The translations under genes were made by a program, and so were the position numbers. DNA of 64,000 nucleotides from an uncultured Erysipelotrichaceae bacterium (GTDB lineage Bacteria > Bacillota_I > Bacilli_A > Erysipelotrichales > Erysipelotrichaceae), in the NCBI GenBank assembly GCA_903789495.1, contig CAIFEQ010000002.1, positions 107,788-171,787 of the forward strand. The letters are read 5' to 3'. The notes below the pieces were generated by a model that was not told the DNA's origin, did no database searches, and saw only the letters and a list, made by a program, of their open reading frames with translations. This document shows, piece by piece, positions 47,242 through 56,177 of this stretch; position 1 is the first letter of the stretch; the number at the start of each line of letters is the position of its first letter.

Positions 47242-47625
47242 ATGAAGAAAATTCTTGCATCTCCGAACGCACCTGCGGCGATTGGTCCGTATTCCCAGGG
47301 TACGGAAACAGCAGGCAGGACCGTTTATGTGAGCGGTCAGCTGGGTGTGATCCCGGCTACTGGTGCATTTGCCGGACCTGACATTCAGGCGCAGACCAAG
47401 CAGTCACTCGAAAATATCCGGACAATTCTGGCGGAAGCCGGCATGACCATGGACAATGTCGTCCAGGCCACCGTTCTTCTGAAAGATATCAACGATTTTA
47501 CCGCAATGAATGAGGTGTATGCCACCTTCTTCAAGGGTGATTATCCCGCCCGGGCAGCCTTCCAGGTTGCCGCTCTGCCGAAAGGCGGACTGGTCGAGAT
47601 CGAAGTCGTTGCTGTCGAGCTGTAA
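47242..47625 (+). CDS. ridA: RidA family reactive enamine/imine deaminase
   Basis: 127 aa, normal length. Motifs: NAPAAIGPYSQG, YVSGQLGVIPATG, and YPARAAFQVAALPKGGLVEIEVVA with the catalytic Arg in PARAA. Hydrolyses 2-aminoacrylate and related enamines to keto acids, protecting PLP enzymes. Next gene is a C-S lyase that makes 2-aminoacrylate. ATG 47242 has AAAGGAGA 8 bases upstream. Confidence 0.93.
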   Translation: MKKILASPNAPAAIGPYSQGTETAGRTVYVSGQLGVIPATGAFAGPDIQAQTKQSLENIRTILAEAGMTMDNVVQATVLLKDINDFTAMNEVYATFFKGDYPARAAFQVAALPKGGLVEIEVVAVEL

Positions 47626-47652
47626 TTGTCCTTTCTTTTGCTTCACCCAATT

Positions 47653-47678
47653 TGGTATAAACGCTGCATAAGCGTTTA
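47653..47678. promoter_or_regulatory. Extended -10 overlapped by an inverted repeat before the C-S lyase gene
   Basis: TGG-TATAAA with -10 at 47656-47661. TAAACGCT (47658-47665) and AGCGTTTA (47671-47678) form a perfect 8-base inverted repeat overlapping it. Layout suits an operator for a repressor. Confidence 0.5.
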
Positions 47679-47699
47679 GAAGGGAGAGATTCTTAGATT

Positions 47700-48911
47700 A
47701 TGAAGTTCGATTTCACGCAGTTTATTGACCGTATGGGTAAGGACGCTATCGCCGTCGAATTCCCTCCTAATGGCAATCTGACCAAGCCGGAGTGGAAGGA
47801 CAAGCAGATCCCGATGTGGGTCGCTGACCAGAACTTCCCGACCTTCCCGCCCATCAAGGAAAAGATGATCGAGCGTGCTTCGATCGACACCTTTGGCTAC
47901 TACAGAACCAGAGATGAGTACTTTGATGGCATCATTGACTGGCACAAGACCCGCAATGGCTATGGCGATGATCTGACCCGCGATGTTATCTCCTATGATA
48001 ACAGCGTTCTCGGCGGCGTCGTCTCGGCTCTGAATGTGCTGTGCTCCGCCGGTGACAACGTTCTGCTGCAGAGCCCGACCTACATTGGCTTCACGGGCTG
48101 CATCGAGAACAACGGCTGGAACATCATCCTGAACCCGATGTACAAGGATGAGAACAAGATGTGGCGGATCGACTATGAGGATATGGAGAAGAAGATCGTG
48201 GACAAGAAGATCCATGCGATGGTCTTCTGCAACCCTCACAACCCGACCGGCCGTGCCTGGAGCAAGGAAGAACTGACCAAGGTTTATGAGATCTGCGAGA
48301 AGCACGATGTCTGGGTCGTTTCCGATGAAATCTGGTCCGATATCATGCTGGATGGCCGCAAGCACAATCCTAGCTGCCTGACCAACGACTGGGCAAAGAT
48401 GCACACCGTGACCTGCTATGCAACGTCCAAGACGTTCAACATCGCCGGTCTGGTCGGCTCCTACCGCTTCATCTTCAACCCTTGGCTGAAGGATCGGGTT
48501 GACAAGCAGGCTTCCCTGTCTCATTACAATGAGATGAACATGCTGTGGATGTATGCCGTGATCGGCGCCTACACGGGCGAAGGCCGGTTCGACTATGTCG
48601 ATCAGCTGTGCGAAGTCCTGAGCGAGAACGCCAAGATCGCTTATGACTATGTCATGAACCACTTCGAGGGTGTTGACACCTCGAAGCCTGAAGGCACCTT
48701 CATGCTGTTCCTGGATTGCAAGGGCTGGTGCGAGAAGCACGGCGTTTCGATCCAGCGTCTGCAGGAAATGGGCGCCGAAGTCGGTGTCATGTGGCAGGAT
48801 GGCCGTCCGTTCCATGGCGAGTACGGCATCCGTATGAACCTGGCTCTGCCGACCTGGAGAGTGCAGGAAGCCTTCGAGCGTCTGGACAAGTACGTCTTCA
48901 ACGCGAAGTAA
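47700..48911 (+). CDS. PatB/MalY-type PLP C-S lyase (cystathionine beta-lyase)
   Basis: 403 aa fold-type I PLP enzyme. N terminus IPMWVADQNFPTFPPI is the PatB/MalY signature; PLP contacts are in NPHNPTGRAWSKEE, VSDEIWSDIM and the lysine of ATSKTFNIAG. Cleaves cystathionine or cysteine to thiol/sulfide, ammonia and pyruvate via aminoacrylate. Flanked by ridA and an amino-acid permease. Codon use is less GC-biased than in most neighbours. Confidence 0.9.
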   Translation: MKFDFTQFIDRMGKDAIAVEFPPNGNLTKPEWKDKQIPMWVADQNFPTFPPIKEKMIERASIDTFGYYRTRDEYFDGIIDWHKTRNGYGDDLTRDVISYDNSVLGGVVSALNVLCSAGDNVLLQSPTYIGFTGCIENNGWNIILNPMYKDENKMWRIDYEDMEKKIVDKKIHAMVFCNPHNPTGRAWSKEELTKVYEICEKHDVWVVSDEIWSDIMLDGRKHNPSCLTNDWAKMHTVTCYATSKTFNIAGLVGSYRFIFNPWLKDRVDKQASLSHYNEMNMLWMYAVIGAYTGEGRFDYVDQLCEVLSENAKIAYDYVMNHFEGVDTSKPEGTFMLFLDCKGWCEKHGVSIQRLQEMGAEVGVMWQDGRPFHGEYGIRMNLALPTWRVQEAFERLDKYVFNAK

Positions 48912-48938
48912 TCTGAGAACCATCTGAGGCATCATCGG

Positions 48939-48964
48939 GTGACCGGCGATCATCAGCCGGTCAC
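48939..48964 (+). terminator. Terminator after the C-S lyase gene
   Basis: GTGACCGGC ... GCCGGTCAC with an 8-base loop, followed by a T-rich stretch (TCTTCATTCATT). Confidence 0.7.
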
Positions 48965-48980
48965 TCTTCATTCATTCGTA

Positions 48981-49014
48981 TTCCTGACAGTTCCTGTGGA
49001 AGTCCTGTCTGGAA
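48981..49014. promoter_or_regulatory. Inverted repeat upstream of the amino-acid permease
   Basis: TTCCTGACAG and CTGTCTGGAA, 9 of 10 positions complementary, separated by 14 bases, 28 bases before the start codon. May be an operator or a leader hairpin. Confidence 0.4.
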
Positions 49015-49041
49015 TAAATATTAAAGGAGAGAATTACAAGT

Positions 49042-50379
49042 ATGTCGGAAAATCAGGATCATCAGCTTAATCAGGTTCTGGGTTACTGGGATCTGATGAG
49101 CGCGGCTGTCGGTCAGATCATCGGCGCCGGCATCATGTCACTGACTGGTGCTGCCATCGCCATGACCGGCAAGTCGGTACCGATCGCCTTCATCATCTCC
49201 GCTGTGCTGGTCGTTCTGCGTGCCATTCCGTACGTGTTCATCAACTCGACGATCCGCACCAACGGCGGTGCCTACACGATTGTCCAGCTGCTCGTCAACA
49301 AGAAGCTGGGCGGCTTCTACACCATCATTGCCATCCTCGGCAACCTGTCTCTGGCGATGTACGCGCTGTCTGCAGCCGACTACCTCATGGGTCTGATCGG
49401 CGCCGGCAACCGGATGGTCATTGCCCTGATCATCCTGACCCTGTTCTATGTGGTCAACGTCGTCGGTATCGATATGTTCGCCAAGGTGCAGAACCTGCTG
49501 GTTATCCTGCTGGTCATTGCCCTGATCATCTTCACGGTCTTCGGACTGGGTGAGGTCGACTGGGCCGGCATGACCACCGAAGGGGAATGGATGACGGATG
49601 GCATCATGGGTCTGCTGAGCGCATCGTCCCTGCTGACGTTTGCGACCGGCGGCGCCACGATGATCGTCTCTCTGGCTGGTGAAGCCAAGAACCCGACCAA
49701 GGATATCCCGAGCGTCATCATCGTTTCCACTCTGTTCGTTGCTGTGCTGTACGCGGCCGTGTCCTGCGTCGCCGTCGGCGTTCTGCCGCTGGAGCAGACG
49801 GCAGGTCAGTCGCTGGTCAACACCGCGAGAGCCGTTCTGCCTTATCCGCTGTATGTGTTCTTCATCCTCGGCGGCGCTGAGTGCGCACTGGCTTCCACGC
49901 TGAACAACCAGCTGGCTTCTTCCACAAAGCCGATTCTGCGTGCCACCTGGGATGGCTGGTTCCCTGCTTCCTGGGGCAAGCTGAACAGCCATAAGGTTCC
50001 GGTTGTCTATCTGACTGTCCTGTATGTCATCGGTCTGCTCACGATTCTGACCGGCATGGACATCGATGCCATCGGTTCCCTGGTTCTGCTGATCGGCGCG
50101 GTCAACGAAATGATCACCTGCTGGGGTCTGATGAACCTGGAAAAGGTCATTCCGGAAGAATGGGCGAATTCCAAGTTCCATGTCAGCCATGGCCAGCTTG
50201 TTCTCTTCACGATTCTGGCCGAAGCGGCCAACGTCCTGAACTTCTGGCTGAATGCCCGCGGCAAGAGCGCTGCTCTGCTGATCGGCAACCTGATCATGGC
50301 TATCGCTTCGCTGGCGTACTCCTATGCCCGCTACAACAGCGGCAAGGTTACCGGCGAAGTCAGCTACGAAAAGGCCTGA
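49042..50379 (+). CDS. APC family amino-acid permease
   Basis: 445 aa, 12 membrane segments. Conserved N terminus VLGYWDLMSAAVGQIIGAGIMSLTGAAIAMTGKS. Substrate unknown; its position next to the C-S lyase and RidA genes suggests a sulfur amino acid or another substrate of that lyase. Strong AAAGGAGAG site. Terminator follows. Confidence 0.88.
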   Translation: MSENQDHQLNQVLGYWDLMSAAVGQIIGAGIMSLTGAAIAMTGKSVPIAFIISAVLVVLRAIPYVFINSTIRTNGGAYTIVQLLVNKKLGGFYTIIAILGNLSLAMYALSAADYLMGLIGAGNRMVIALIILTLFYVVNVVGIDMFAKVQNLLVILLVIALIIFTVFGLGEVDWAGMTTEGEWMTDGIMGLLSASSLLTFATGGATMIVSLAGEAKNPTKDIPSVIIVSTLFVAVLYAAVSCVAVGVLPLEQTAGQSLVNTARAVLPYPLYVFFILGGAECALASTLNNQLASSTKPILRATWDGWFPASWGKLNSHKVPVVYLTVLYVIGLLTILTGMDIDAIGSLVLLIGAVNEMITCWGLMNLEKVIPEEWANSKFHVSHGQLVLFTILAEAANVLNFWLNARGKSAALLIGNLIMAIASLAYSYARYNSGKVTGEVSYEKA

Positions 50380-50402
50380 GCCCGTCAGGAAAGTTTCTCA
50401 CG

Positions 50403-50435
50403 ATACGGATCTTCTTCGGAGGGTCCGTATTTTTT
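50403..50435 (+). terminator. Terminator after the permease gene
   Basis: ATACGGA ... TCCGTAT followed by TTTTTT. Confidence 0.85.
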
Positions 50436-50479
50436 GGTCCGGGTGTATGATGGAACTATTATGAACAGGGGGCTTGGGT

Positions 50480-51385
50480 ATGAGTGAGGTCACGGGACTG
50501 CTGACGCGGCAGGTCATCGTCATGTTTCTGCTGATGATGGTCGGCCTGCTGATCACCAGAACACACATGGTGGATGGCAGGGGCATCGGCCAGATGTCTT
50601 CCATATGCCTGTATGTGGCCACGCCGGCCACGGTGATCAAGTCCTTCCTGGTGGCCTATGATCCCCAGAAGGTGCGGGCGGCCCTGGTGACGTTTGGCAT
50701 GGCGGCCCTGCTCACGGTCCTGCTGCTGATCATCCTGAAGGTGTTCTTCCGCCGGATGTCGCGGATCGGGCAGTTTGCCAGCCTCATGTGCAATGTCGGC
50801 TTTCTGGGCATTCCGCTGGTGCAGACCACCCTCGGGGAAGAATATGTGTTCTATATTTCCATGTATGTGGCCTGGATGACCATCATGACCTTCACGGTGG
50901 GGATTTATCTGGTCTCGGGCGACCGTTCGGCGATGTCGGTGAAGAAAATCTTCACCAACCCGGCCATCCTGTCGGTGCTGATCGGCTTTGTCCTGTATTT
51001 CCTGCAGGTTTCCCTGCCGACGGTACTGACCCAGACCATCGGGTACCTGGCCAATCTGAATGCCCCGCTGGCGATGCTGGTGCTGGGCGGGTACATGGCC
51101 GCTGCGGATGTCCGGGCGGTGCTGGGCGACCGAGAGACCTGGCTGGACCTGCTGGTGCGGCTGCTCATCTCGCCCCTGCTCATGGTCGCCCTGGTGCACT
51201 TCCTGCCGGCCGATCTGGATCTGATCCGGCCGGTTCTGGTGATCGCTGCCTCGACCCCGACCGCCACGGCCCTGGCCATGCTGTCGCAGCAGTATGGATC
51301 CGACTATGCCCGGGGTGCCGGCATCGTCACCCTGTCCACATTGTTTTCGATGATTACCATGCCCCTGATGCTGTCTCTCATCTGA
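50480..51385 (+). CDS. AEC (auxin efflux carrier) family transporter
   Basis: 301 aa, ten predicted helices in two five-helix repeats. Typical motifs: QMSSICLYVATPATVIKSFL, SLMCNVGFLGIPLVQTTLG, LNAPLAMLVLGGYMA and STPTATALAMLSQQYGSD. Bacterial members carry malate, malonate or other organic acids. ATG 50480 is chosen over a TTG two codons before; a G-rich site (AGGGGG) precedes it. Confidence 0.85.
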   Translation: MSEVTGLLTRQVIVMFLLMMVGLLITRTHMVDGRGIGQMSSICLYVATPATVIKSFLVAYDPQKVRAALVTFGMAALLTVLLLIILKVFFRRMSRIGQFASLMCNVGFLGIPLVQTTLGEEYVFYISMYVAWMTIMTFTVGIYLVSGDRSAMSVKKIFTNPAILSVLIGFVLYFLQVSLPTVLTQTIGYLANLNAPLAMLVLGGYMAAADVRAVLGDRETWLDLLVRLLISPLLMVALVHFLPADLDLIRPVLVIAASTPTATALAMLSQQYGSDYARGAGIVTLSTLFSMITMPLMLSLI

Positions 51386-51394
51386 TTTTCAGTA

Positions 51395-51403
51395 TGCTAT
51401 ACT
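51395..51403 (+). promoter_or_regulatory. Extended -10 promoter of telA
   Basis: TGC-TATACT, -10 at 51398-51403; +1 near 51410 and a normal leader with AGGAAGAAAGG before ATG. Confidence 0.5.
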
Positions 51404-51439
51404 GGATCTGTCAAACTGACAGGAAGAAAGGCGCAGAAT

Positions 51440-52708
51440 ATGAGTGAAAATAACAGCAACCAGAATGCCCAGACACAGGCTCAGGAAGAACCCAAAATCG
51501 AACTGACGCTGACGCCGGATGAGGTCAGTGCCCAGCAGCAGACAGCTCTGGAGGAACTCGAAGCGAAACATGGCGATGCGAATGCCAGTGAAGTGGAGAA
51601 AGCCAAGCTCCAGGCCGCCGAAGAGAGCTACAGCTATGAGAAGCTGAGCGACTCGGAAAAGAAGACGGTCGATGAGTTCTCGGAGAAGATCGACATCACG
51701 GAAGCCAATGTCGTCCTGCAGTACGGCTCGGCGGCGCAGAAGAAGGTCACCGATTTCTCGGACAACGCCCTGCAGAATGTTTCCACCAAGGATCTCGGCG
51801 AGGTCGGCGATCTGCTGGCTGATCTGGTCACAGAGCTCAAGAGCACCCAGGATACCGATGAGAAGAAGGGGCTGTTCGGCGGTCTCTTCCGCAAGAGTCA
51901 GGACAAGGTCGAGAACATCAAGGCCCGCTATTCCAAGGCGGAGGTCAACGTCGACAAGATCTCTTCCCTGCTGGAAGAACATCAGATCACGCTGCTCAAG
52001 GATATTGCCCTGCTCGATCAGATGTATGAAAAGAATGCCCAGAACACCAAGGAGCTGAGCATGTATATCATTGCCGGCAAGAAGAAGCTGGAAAAGGTCC
52101 GGAATGAAGACCTGCCCAAGCTGGTGGCCAAGGCCAATGAGACCCATCAGCCGGAAGATGTACAGGCAGCCAATGATCTGTCCCAGGCCTGCGACCGCTT
52201 TGAGAAGAAGCTCTATGATCTGGAGCTGACCCGTCAGGTCTCGGTGCAGATGGCCCCGCAGATCCGGCTAATTCAGAATAACGATACCCTGATGGTCGAG
52301 AAGATCCAGAGTACGCTGGTCAATACCATTCCGCTGTGGAAGAACCAGATCGTCCTGGCCCTTGGCATCAACCATTCCGAGGAGGCCATGGAGGCCGAGC
52401 GCGAAGTCAACAACATGACGAACACGCTGCTGAAGAAGAATGCGGAGACCCTGCACCAGGCCACGGTCGATACTGCCAAGGAATCCGAGCGCGGCATCGT
52501 CGATCTGGAGACCCTGCAGGAGACCAACAAGCAGCTGCTGGATACGCTGGATGAGGTCCTGAACATCCAGAAGGAAGGCCGCGAGAAGCGGATTGAAGCG
52601 GAAAAGGAACTGACCCGGATGGAGAACGAGCTCAACACCAAGCTGCTCGAGATCAATGTCGAAACCGACGTCACCAAGCAGGGCACCAGTACCGAAGCCA
52701 AGCAGTAA
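51440..52708 (+). CDS. telA: TelA/KlaA family toxic-anion resistance protein
   Basis: 422 aa, soluble, largely alpha-helical. Core motifs: KGLFGGLFRKSQDKVENIKARYSKAEVNVDKI, LLKDIALLDQMYEKN, and VSVQMAPQIRLIQNNDTLMVEKIQSTLVNTIPLWKNQIVLALG are characteristic of TelA. Family members are tied to tellurite, cell-envelope antimicrobial and lithium/nisin tolerance; mechanism unknown. XpaC, its usual partner, is at 35638 rather than adjacent. Own promoter and terminator. Confidence 0.9.
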   Translation: MSENNSNQNAQTQAQEEPKIELTLTPDEVSAQQQTALEELEAKHGDANASEVEKAKLQAAEESYSYEKLSDSEKKTVDEFSEKIDITEANVVLQYGSAAQKKVTDFSDNALQNVSTKDLGEVGDLLADLVTELKSTQDTDEKKGLFGGLFRKSQDKVENIKARYSKAEVNVDKISSLLEEHQITLLKDIALLDQMYEKNAQNTKELSMYIIAGKKKLEKVRNEDLPKLVAKANETHQPEDVQAANDLSQACDRFEKKLYDLELTRQVSVQMAPQIRLIQNNDTLMVEKIQSTLVNTIPLWKNQIVLALGINHSEEAMEAEREVNNMTNTLLKKNAETLHQATVDTAKESERGIVDLETLQETNKQLLDTLDEVLNIQKEGREKRIEAEKELTRMENELNTKLLEINVETDVTKQGTSTEAKQ

Positions 52709-52715
52709 TCTCAAC

Positions 52716-52738
52716 AAGACCGGCACGTCCGGTCTTTT
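52716..52738 (+). terminator. Terminator after telA
   Basis: AAGACCGG ... CCGGTCTT followed by TT. The 52740-52920 stretch beyond it holds a CTTCCGG/CCGGAAG hairpin but no gene that I can support. Confidence 0.85.
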
Positions 52739-52922
52739 CATTTCCCCGCATGACGGAAAAGACCACAGCCCTGGAGAGCCGTGATCTTTTCCTGAAGCGG
52801 AGGAATCGAGAGAGTCGTCAATGCATGATGTGTGTCTTCCGGTCTGCACCGGAAGGGTACCGCCTGCAAGCTCAATATAGCATACTTTCTGACGGCTGTG
52901 GCCAGAAGCGGCAGAATCGCAA

Positions 52923-52931
52923 TGGTATAAT
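52923..52931 (+). promoter_or_regulatory. Extended -10 placing +1 on the GH25 start codon
   Basis: TGG-TATAAT, -10 at 52926-52931. The predicted +1 is 52938, the A of ATG. There is no ribosome binding site. Confidence 0.5.
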
Positions 52932-52937
52932 GCCCTT

Positions 52938-53762
52938 ATGGCACGCAGGCGGCGCAGACATCGAAGACGGATCCGAGGGTCCTTTGTGCTGGCCGTGATC
53001 GTTCTCGCCGCGGCCCTGGCGTCCTTTCGTTCCTGCTCCTCCGAGTCCCAGCCCCAGTCCACGGTCAGCGTGGATCCGGTCTATCAGAATGACTATCAGA
53101 TGACCTGTCTGGTGCAGGATGAAAACGGGTTTTATTCCTACGAAGACAATACCTATACGTCCGAAGTCGGCATCGATGTCTCCTACGCCAACGGAACCAT
53201 CGACTGGAATGCGGTCCGACAGGACGGGATTTCCTTTGCCTATATCCGGGCCGGCTACCGGGGCTATGAGACCGGTCAGCTGCATACGGACACCAGCTTC
53301 ACGGAGAATATCAGCGGTGCCCTGGCGGCCGGTCTGCCGGTCGGGGTGTATTTCTTCACCCAGGCCATCAATGAAGCCGAAGCCATCGAAGAGGCGGAGT
53401 ATGTTCTGTCCCTGATTCAGGGCTATGAGGTGACTCTGCCGATAGCGGTGGATTCGGAACTGGTCAGTGATCATGACCGGATCTCTTCCCTGAGTGCAGA
53501 AGAAAAGACCGCCGTGCTGAAGGCGTTCTGTCAGACCATTGCGGATGCCGGCTATACGCCAATGGTGTATGGTTCCGCCAGCTGGCTGCGGGATTCCCTC
53601 AATATGGAAGATCTGCAGGATCTCTGTCAGTTCTGGGTGGCCTCGTATCAGTCGACCATGACCTTCCCGTACGTCTATTCGATGTGGCAGTATACGGCCT
53701 CAGCACAGCTGGCCGGACTGGATCATGTCGTGGATCTCAATCTCTGGATCAGGGAAAAATAA
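52938..53762 (+). CDS. GH25 family lysozyme-like hydrolase, membrane-anchored
   Basis: 274 aa. Arg-rich N terminus (MARRRRRHRRRIRG) and one transmembrane helix (about 15-30) are followed by an external linker and the GH25 barrel: EVGIDVSYANGTIDWNAV, FAYIRAGYRGYETG, PVGVYFFTQA, IAVDSEL (catalytic-acid region) and VYGSASWL. Cleaves peptidoglycan N-acetylmuramic-beta-1,4 bonds. Probably leaderless. Ends one base before the convergent YigZ gene. Confidence 0.9.
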   Translation: MARRRRRHRRRIRGSFVLAVIVLAAALASFRSCSSESQPQSTVSVDPVYQNDYQMTCLVQDENGFYSYEDNTYTSEVGIDVSYANGTIDWNAVRQDGISFAYIRAGYRGYETGQLHTDTSFTENISGALAAGLPVGVYFFTQAINEAEAIEEAEYVLSLIQGYEVTLPIAVDSELVSDHDRISSLSAEEKTAVLKAFCQTIADAGYTPMVYGSASWLRDSLNMEDLQDLCQFWVASYQSTMTFPYVYSMWQYTASAQLAGLDHVVDLNLWIREK

Positions 53763-54368
53763 TCAGACCGCAATTTCCCGATAAACGGTTTCCTGATACT
53801 CCGGCAGAACCCGGCCGGAGGTCAGATCCCGGATCTTGCGGATGATGTCGGGATCATCACTGTCGAAGAGGCAGACCGTCTGTTCCCCATAGGAAAAGTC
53901 TACCGCTTCGGTATGCCGGCGCAGCCAGGTCTCCAGGACACCGGTCAGGCTGTAATCATAGACAACCCGGTAGCGCCGGTATTCTTTTACCACACTCTTC
54001 GGGGCATGCGCCAGGACCTGGGCAGCACAGCCGCCATAGGCCCGGATCAGACCGCCGGCCCCGAGCTTGATCCCGCCGAACCAGCGCACCACACAGACAC
54101 AGACATTGGTGAGGCCGGACTTCAGGATGCTCTGCAGGATCGGCACCCCGGCGGTGCCGGCGGGTTCCTGGTTGTCGGAACTGCGCTGGATCTCCTGATG
54201 CGGACCGATGACATAGGCGGTACAGACATGACTGCTGTCCGGAAATTCCTTCCGGATGGCATCAATATAGGCCCGGGCAGCCGCTTCGCTGTCGGCGCGG
54301 CTGACGCAGGCCAGGAAGCGGGATCTGCGGATCACGGTGGTTTCACGGTATTCCTGTCTGATGTACAT
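53763..54368 (-). CDS. YigZ/IMPACT family protein
   Basis: 201 aa. N-terminal UPF0029 domain with RSRFLACVSRADSEAAARAYI, HVCTAYVIG, EPAGTAGVPILQSILKSGLTNVCVCVVRWFGGIKLGAGGLIRAYGG; C-terminal DUF1949 domain. Widespread, possibly linked to translation control (yeast Yih1/IMPACT binds Gcn1). The start at 54368 is chosen because it gives the canonical MYIRQEYRET start; upstream sequence is antisense to mutL. Confidence 0.9.
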   Translation of the reverse strand: MYIRQEYRETTVIRRSRFLACVSRADSEAAARAYIDAIRKEFPDSSHVCTAYVIGPHQEIQRSSDNQEPAGTAGVPILQSILKSGLTNVCVCVVRWFGGIKLGAGGLIRAYGGCAAQVLAHAPKSVVKEYRRYRVVYDYSLTGVLETWLRRHTEAVDFSYGEQTVCLFDSDDPDIIRKIRDLTSGRVLPEYQETVYREIAV

Positions 54369-54413
54369 GAGGGTCTCTTCTGCCTGTATTATAATGGGTA
54401 ACGGTAAAGATCT

Positions 54414-56177
54414 ATGAGCAGAATACAGCAGCTGGATGCCCAGACCGCGAACATGATCGCGGCAGGGGAAGTGGTGGAACGCCCGGCGGGTGTGGTCAAG
54501 GAACTGGTGGAGAATGCCATCGATGCCCAGAGCACCCGCATTGAGATTCAGGTGACCGAGGGCGGTCTGAAGAAGATTACGGTCACGGATGACGGAACCG
54601 GCATGGATGCCCGGGATGCGGTGATGGCCTTTCAGAGACACGCGACTTCCAAGATACACGGGACGCAGGACCTCTGGTCCATTCATACCCTGGGGTTCCG
54701 CGGGGAAGCTCTGCCGTCCATTGCCAGTGTGGCCAAAGTAACCCTGACCACCAGCGATGGCCAGGAAGGCACCCGGGTGAAGATCGAATACGGCAGGACC
54801 GTCTCGGTCGGGGCCTATCCGGGCAATCAGGGCACGGAGATTCAGGTCGAAGGCCTCTTCTACCGCACCCCGGCCCGGCTGAAGCACATGAAGTCGGGTT
54901 CCTACGAGAACAGTCTGATCCAGGATGTGGTCAACCGGTTCGCCATGAGCCATCCCGAGATCGCCTTTTCCTTTTTCAGTGACGGCAGAGAGTCTCTGCG
55001 CACTACCGGGCAGAACAATCTGCTGGAAGTGCTGTTTCAGATCTGGGGCCGGGCGGCGGCGGAAGCGGCCATCCCTGTGGACTGGTCGGATGCGGATTAC
55101 CACATCACCGGCTATCTGATCAAACCGGAGCTGACCCGGGCTTCCCGCAGCTACATGCAGGTGTTCCTGAACGGCCGCATGGTGCATACCTACCGGCTGT
55201 ACAAGGCCATTCAGGATGGCTATGAAGATTTCATCGTCAGGGGACGCTATCCCCTGGCGGTTCTGCAGGTCAGCATGGACAGTCAGCTGGTCGATGTCAA
55301 CGTGCATCCTTCCAAGTGGGAGGTCCGTCTGTCCAAGGAGAACCAGCTGATCGATCTGATCCGCACCAGGACCCGGGAAACTCTGGCCGGAACGGTCCTG
55401 GCACCTAAGGCGGAGGTCCAGGAAAGCGTCCGTTACTATGAACCGATTGCCTTCGATACCGATGCCCTGCTCCCCCAGGAAGAGACAAAGCCTGCGGAGC
55501 AGGCGGCCCTGCGCACCGAAGAACCCAGGGCTGTCCAGGAACCGGTCCCGGAACCGGCGGACATGCCTCAGGAAGCGGAAGAAACGCCCGAAACAGAAAA
55601 ACGGGCCTTCCCGGAGATGCAGGTCATCGGGCAGCTTCATGATAAGTTCATTCTCTGCGCCGTACCGGAGGGCCTGGCGATTCTCGACCAGCATGCCTGT
55701 CAGGAGCGGGTGCATTATGAGCAGATCCGGGACAGCCTGAATCGGGAACCGGCGCTGACCGAACTGCTGGTGCCGCTGCAGTTCCAGGTATCTGCCGATC
55801 TGGTGAAACGGGTCGAGGAAATCAATGAGGCCATTGCGGACCTGCATGTCCGCTTCCAGGCCTTCGGGCCGACGACCCTGATCGTCCGGGAGGTGCCGCT
55901 CTGGATGCAGGAGGTGGAGGAAGAGCCTTTCCTGCAGGATGTGCTCGATCTGTTTGCCGCCGATACCGCCGTGCACTATGCCCGGCTGGAGAAGAAGAAG
56001 ATTGCGACCATGGCCTGCCACCGCTCGATCCGCTTCAACCGGAAACTGACGCCGGGGGAGATGCAGGAAGTGGTGCGGCAGCTGAAACAGTGCCAGAATC
56101 CCTGGCAGTGTCCGCATGGCCGGCCCACCTTCCTGATCCTGAACGAGAAGGAACTGACGAAGGAGTTCTACCGATGA
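54414..56177 (+). CDS. mutL: DNA mismatch repair protein MutL (endonuclease type)
   Basis: 587 aa. GHKL ATPase motifs: ELVENAIDAQSTRIEI, DDGTGM, ATSKI, TLGFRGEALPSIAS. A Glu/Pro-rich linker (about 355-400) precedes the C-terminal domain, which carries the endonuclease motif DQHACQERVHYE from D425, with ACHRSIRF and CPHGRPTF. Nicking MutL is usual in bacteria without MutH. TATAAT at 54390-54395 gives a short 12-base leader with no evident ribosome binding site. mutS is not in the window. Confidence 0.96.
   Translation: MSRIQQLDAQTANMIAAGEVVERPAGVVKELVENAIDAQSTRIEIQVTEGGLKKITVTDDGTGMDARDAVMAFQRHATSKIHGTQDLWSIHTLGFRGEALPSIASVAKVTLTTSDGQEGTRVKIEYGRTVSVGAYPGNQGTEIQVEGLFYRTPARLKHMKSGSYENSLIQDVVNRFAMSHPEIAFSFFSDGRESLRTTGQNNLLEVLFQIWGRAAAEAAIPVDWSDADYHITGYLIKPELTRASRSYMQVFLNGRMVHTYRLYKAIQDGYEDFIVRGRYPLAVLQVSMDSQLVDVNVHPSKWEVRLSKENQLIDLIRTRTRETLAGTVLAPKAEVQESVRYYEPIAFDTDALLPQEETKPAEQAALRTEEPRAVQEPVPEPADMPQEAEETPETEKRAFPEMQVIGQLHDKFILCAVPEGLAILDQHACQERVHYEQIRDSLNREPALTELLVPLQFQVSADLVKRVEEINEAIADLHVRFQAFGPTTLIVREVPLWMQEVEEEPFLQDVLDLFAADTAVHYARLEKKKIATMACHRSIRFNRKLTPGEMQEVVRQLKQCQNPWQCPHGRPTFLILNEKELTKEFYR

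Noticed and set aside
52845..52870. T-box-like GGTACCGCC
   Set aside because: Lacks the AGGGTGGNACCGCG core, and no tRNA-linked gene or antiterminator pairing follows.
54369..56117. In-frame N-terminal extension of the YigZ gene to 784 codons
   Set aside because: The extension is entirely antisense to mutL; the canonical YigZ start is at 54368.
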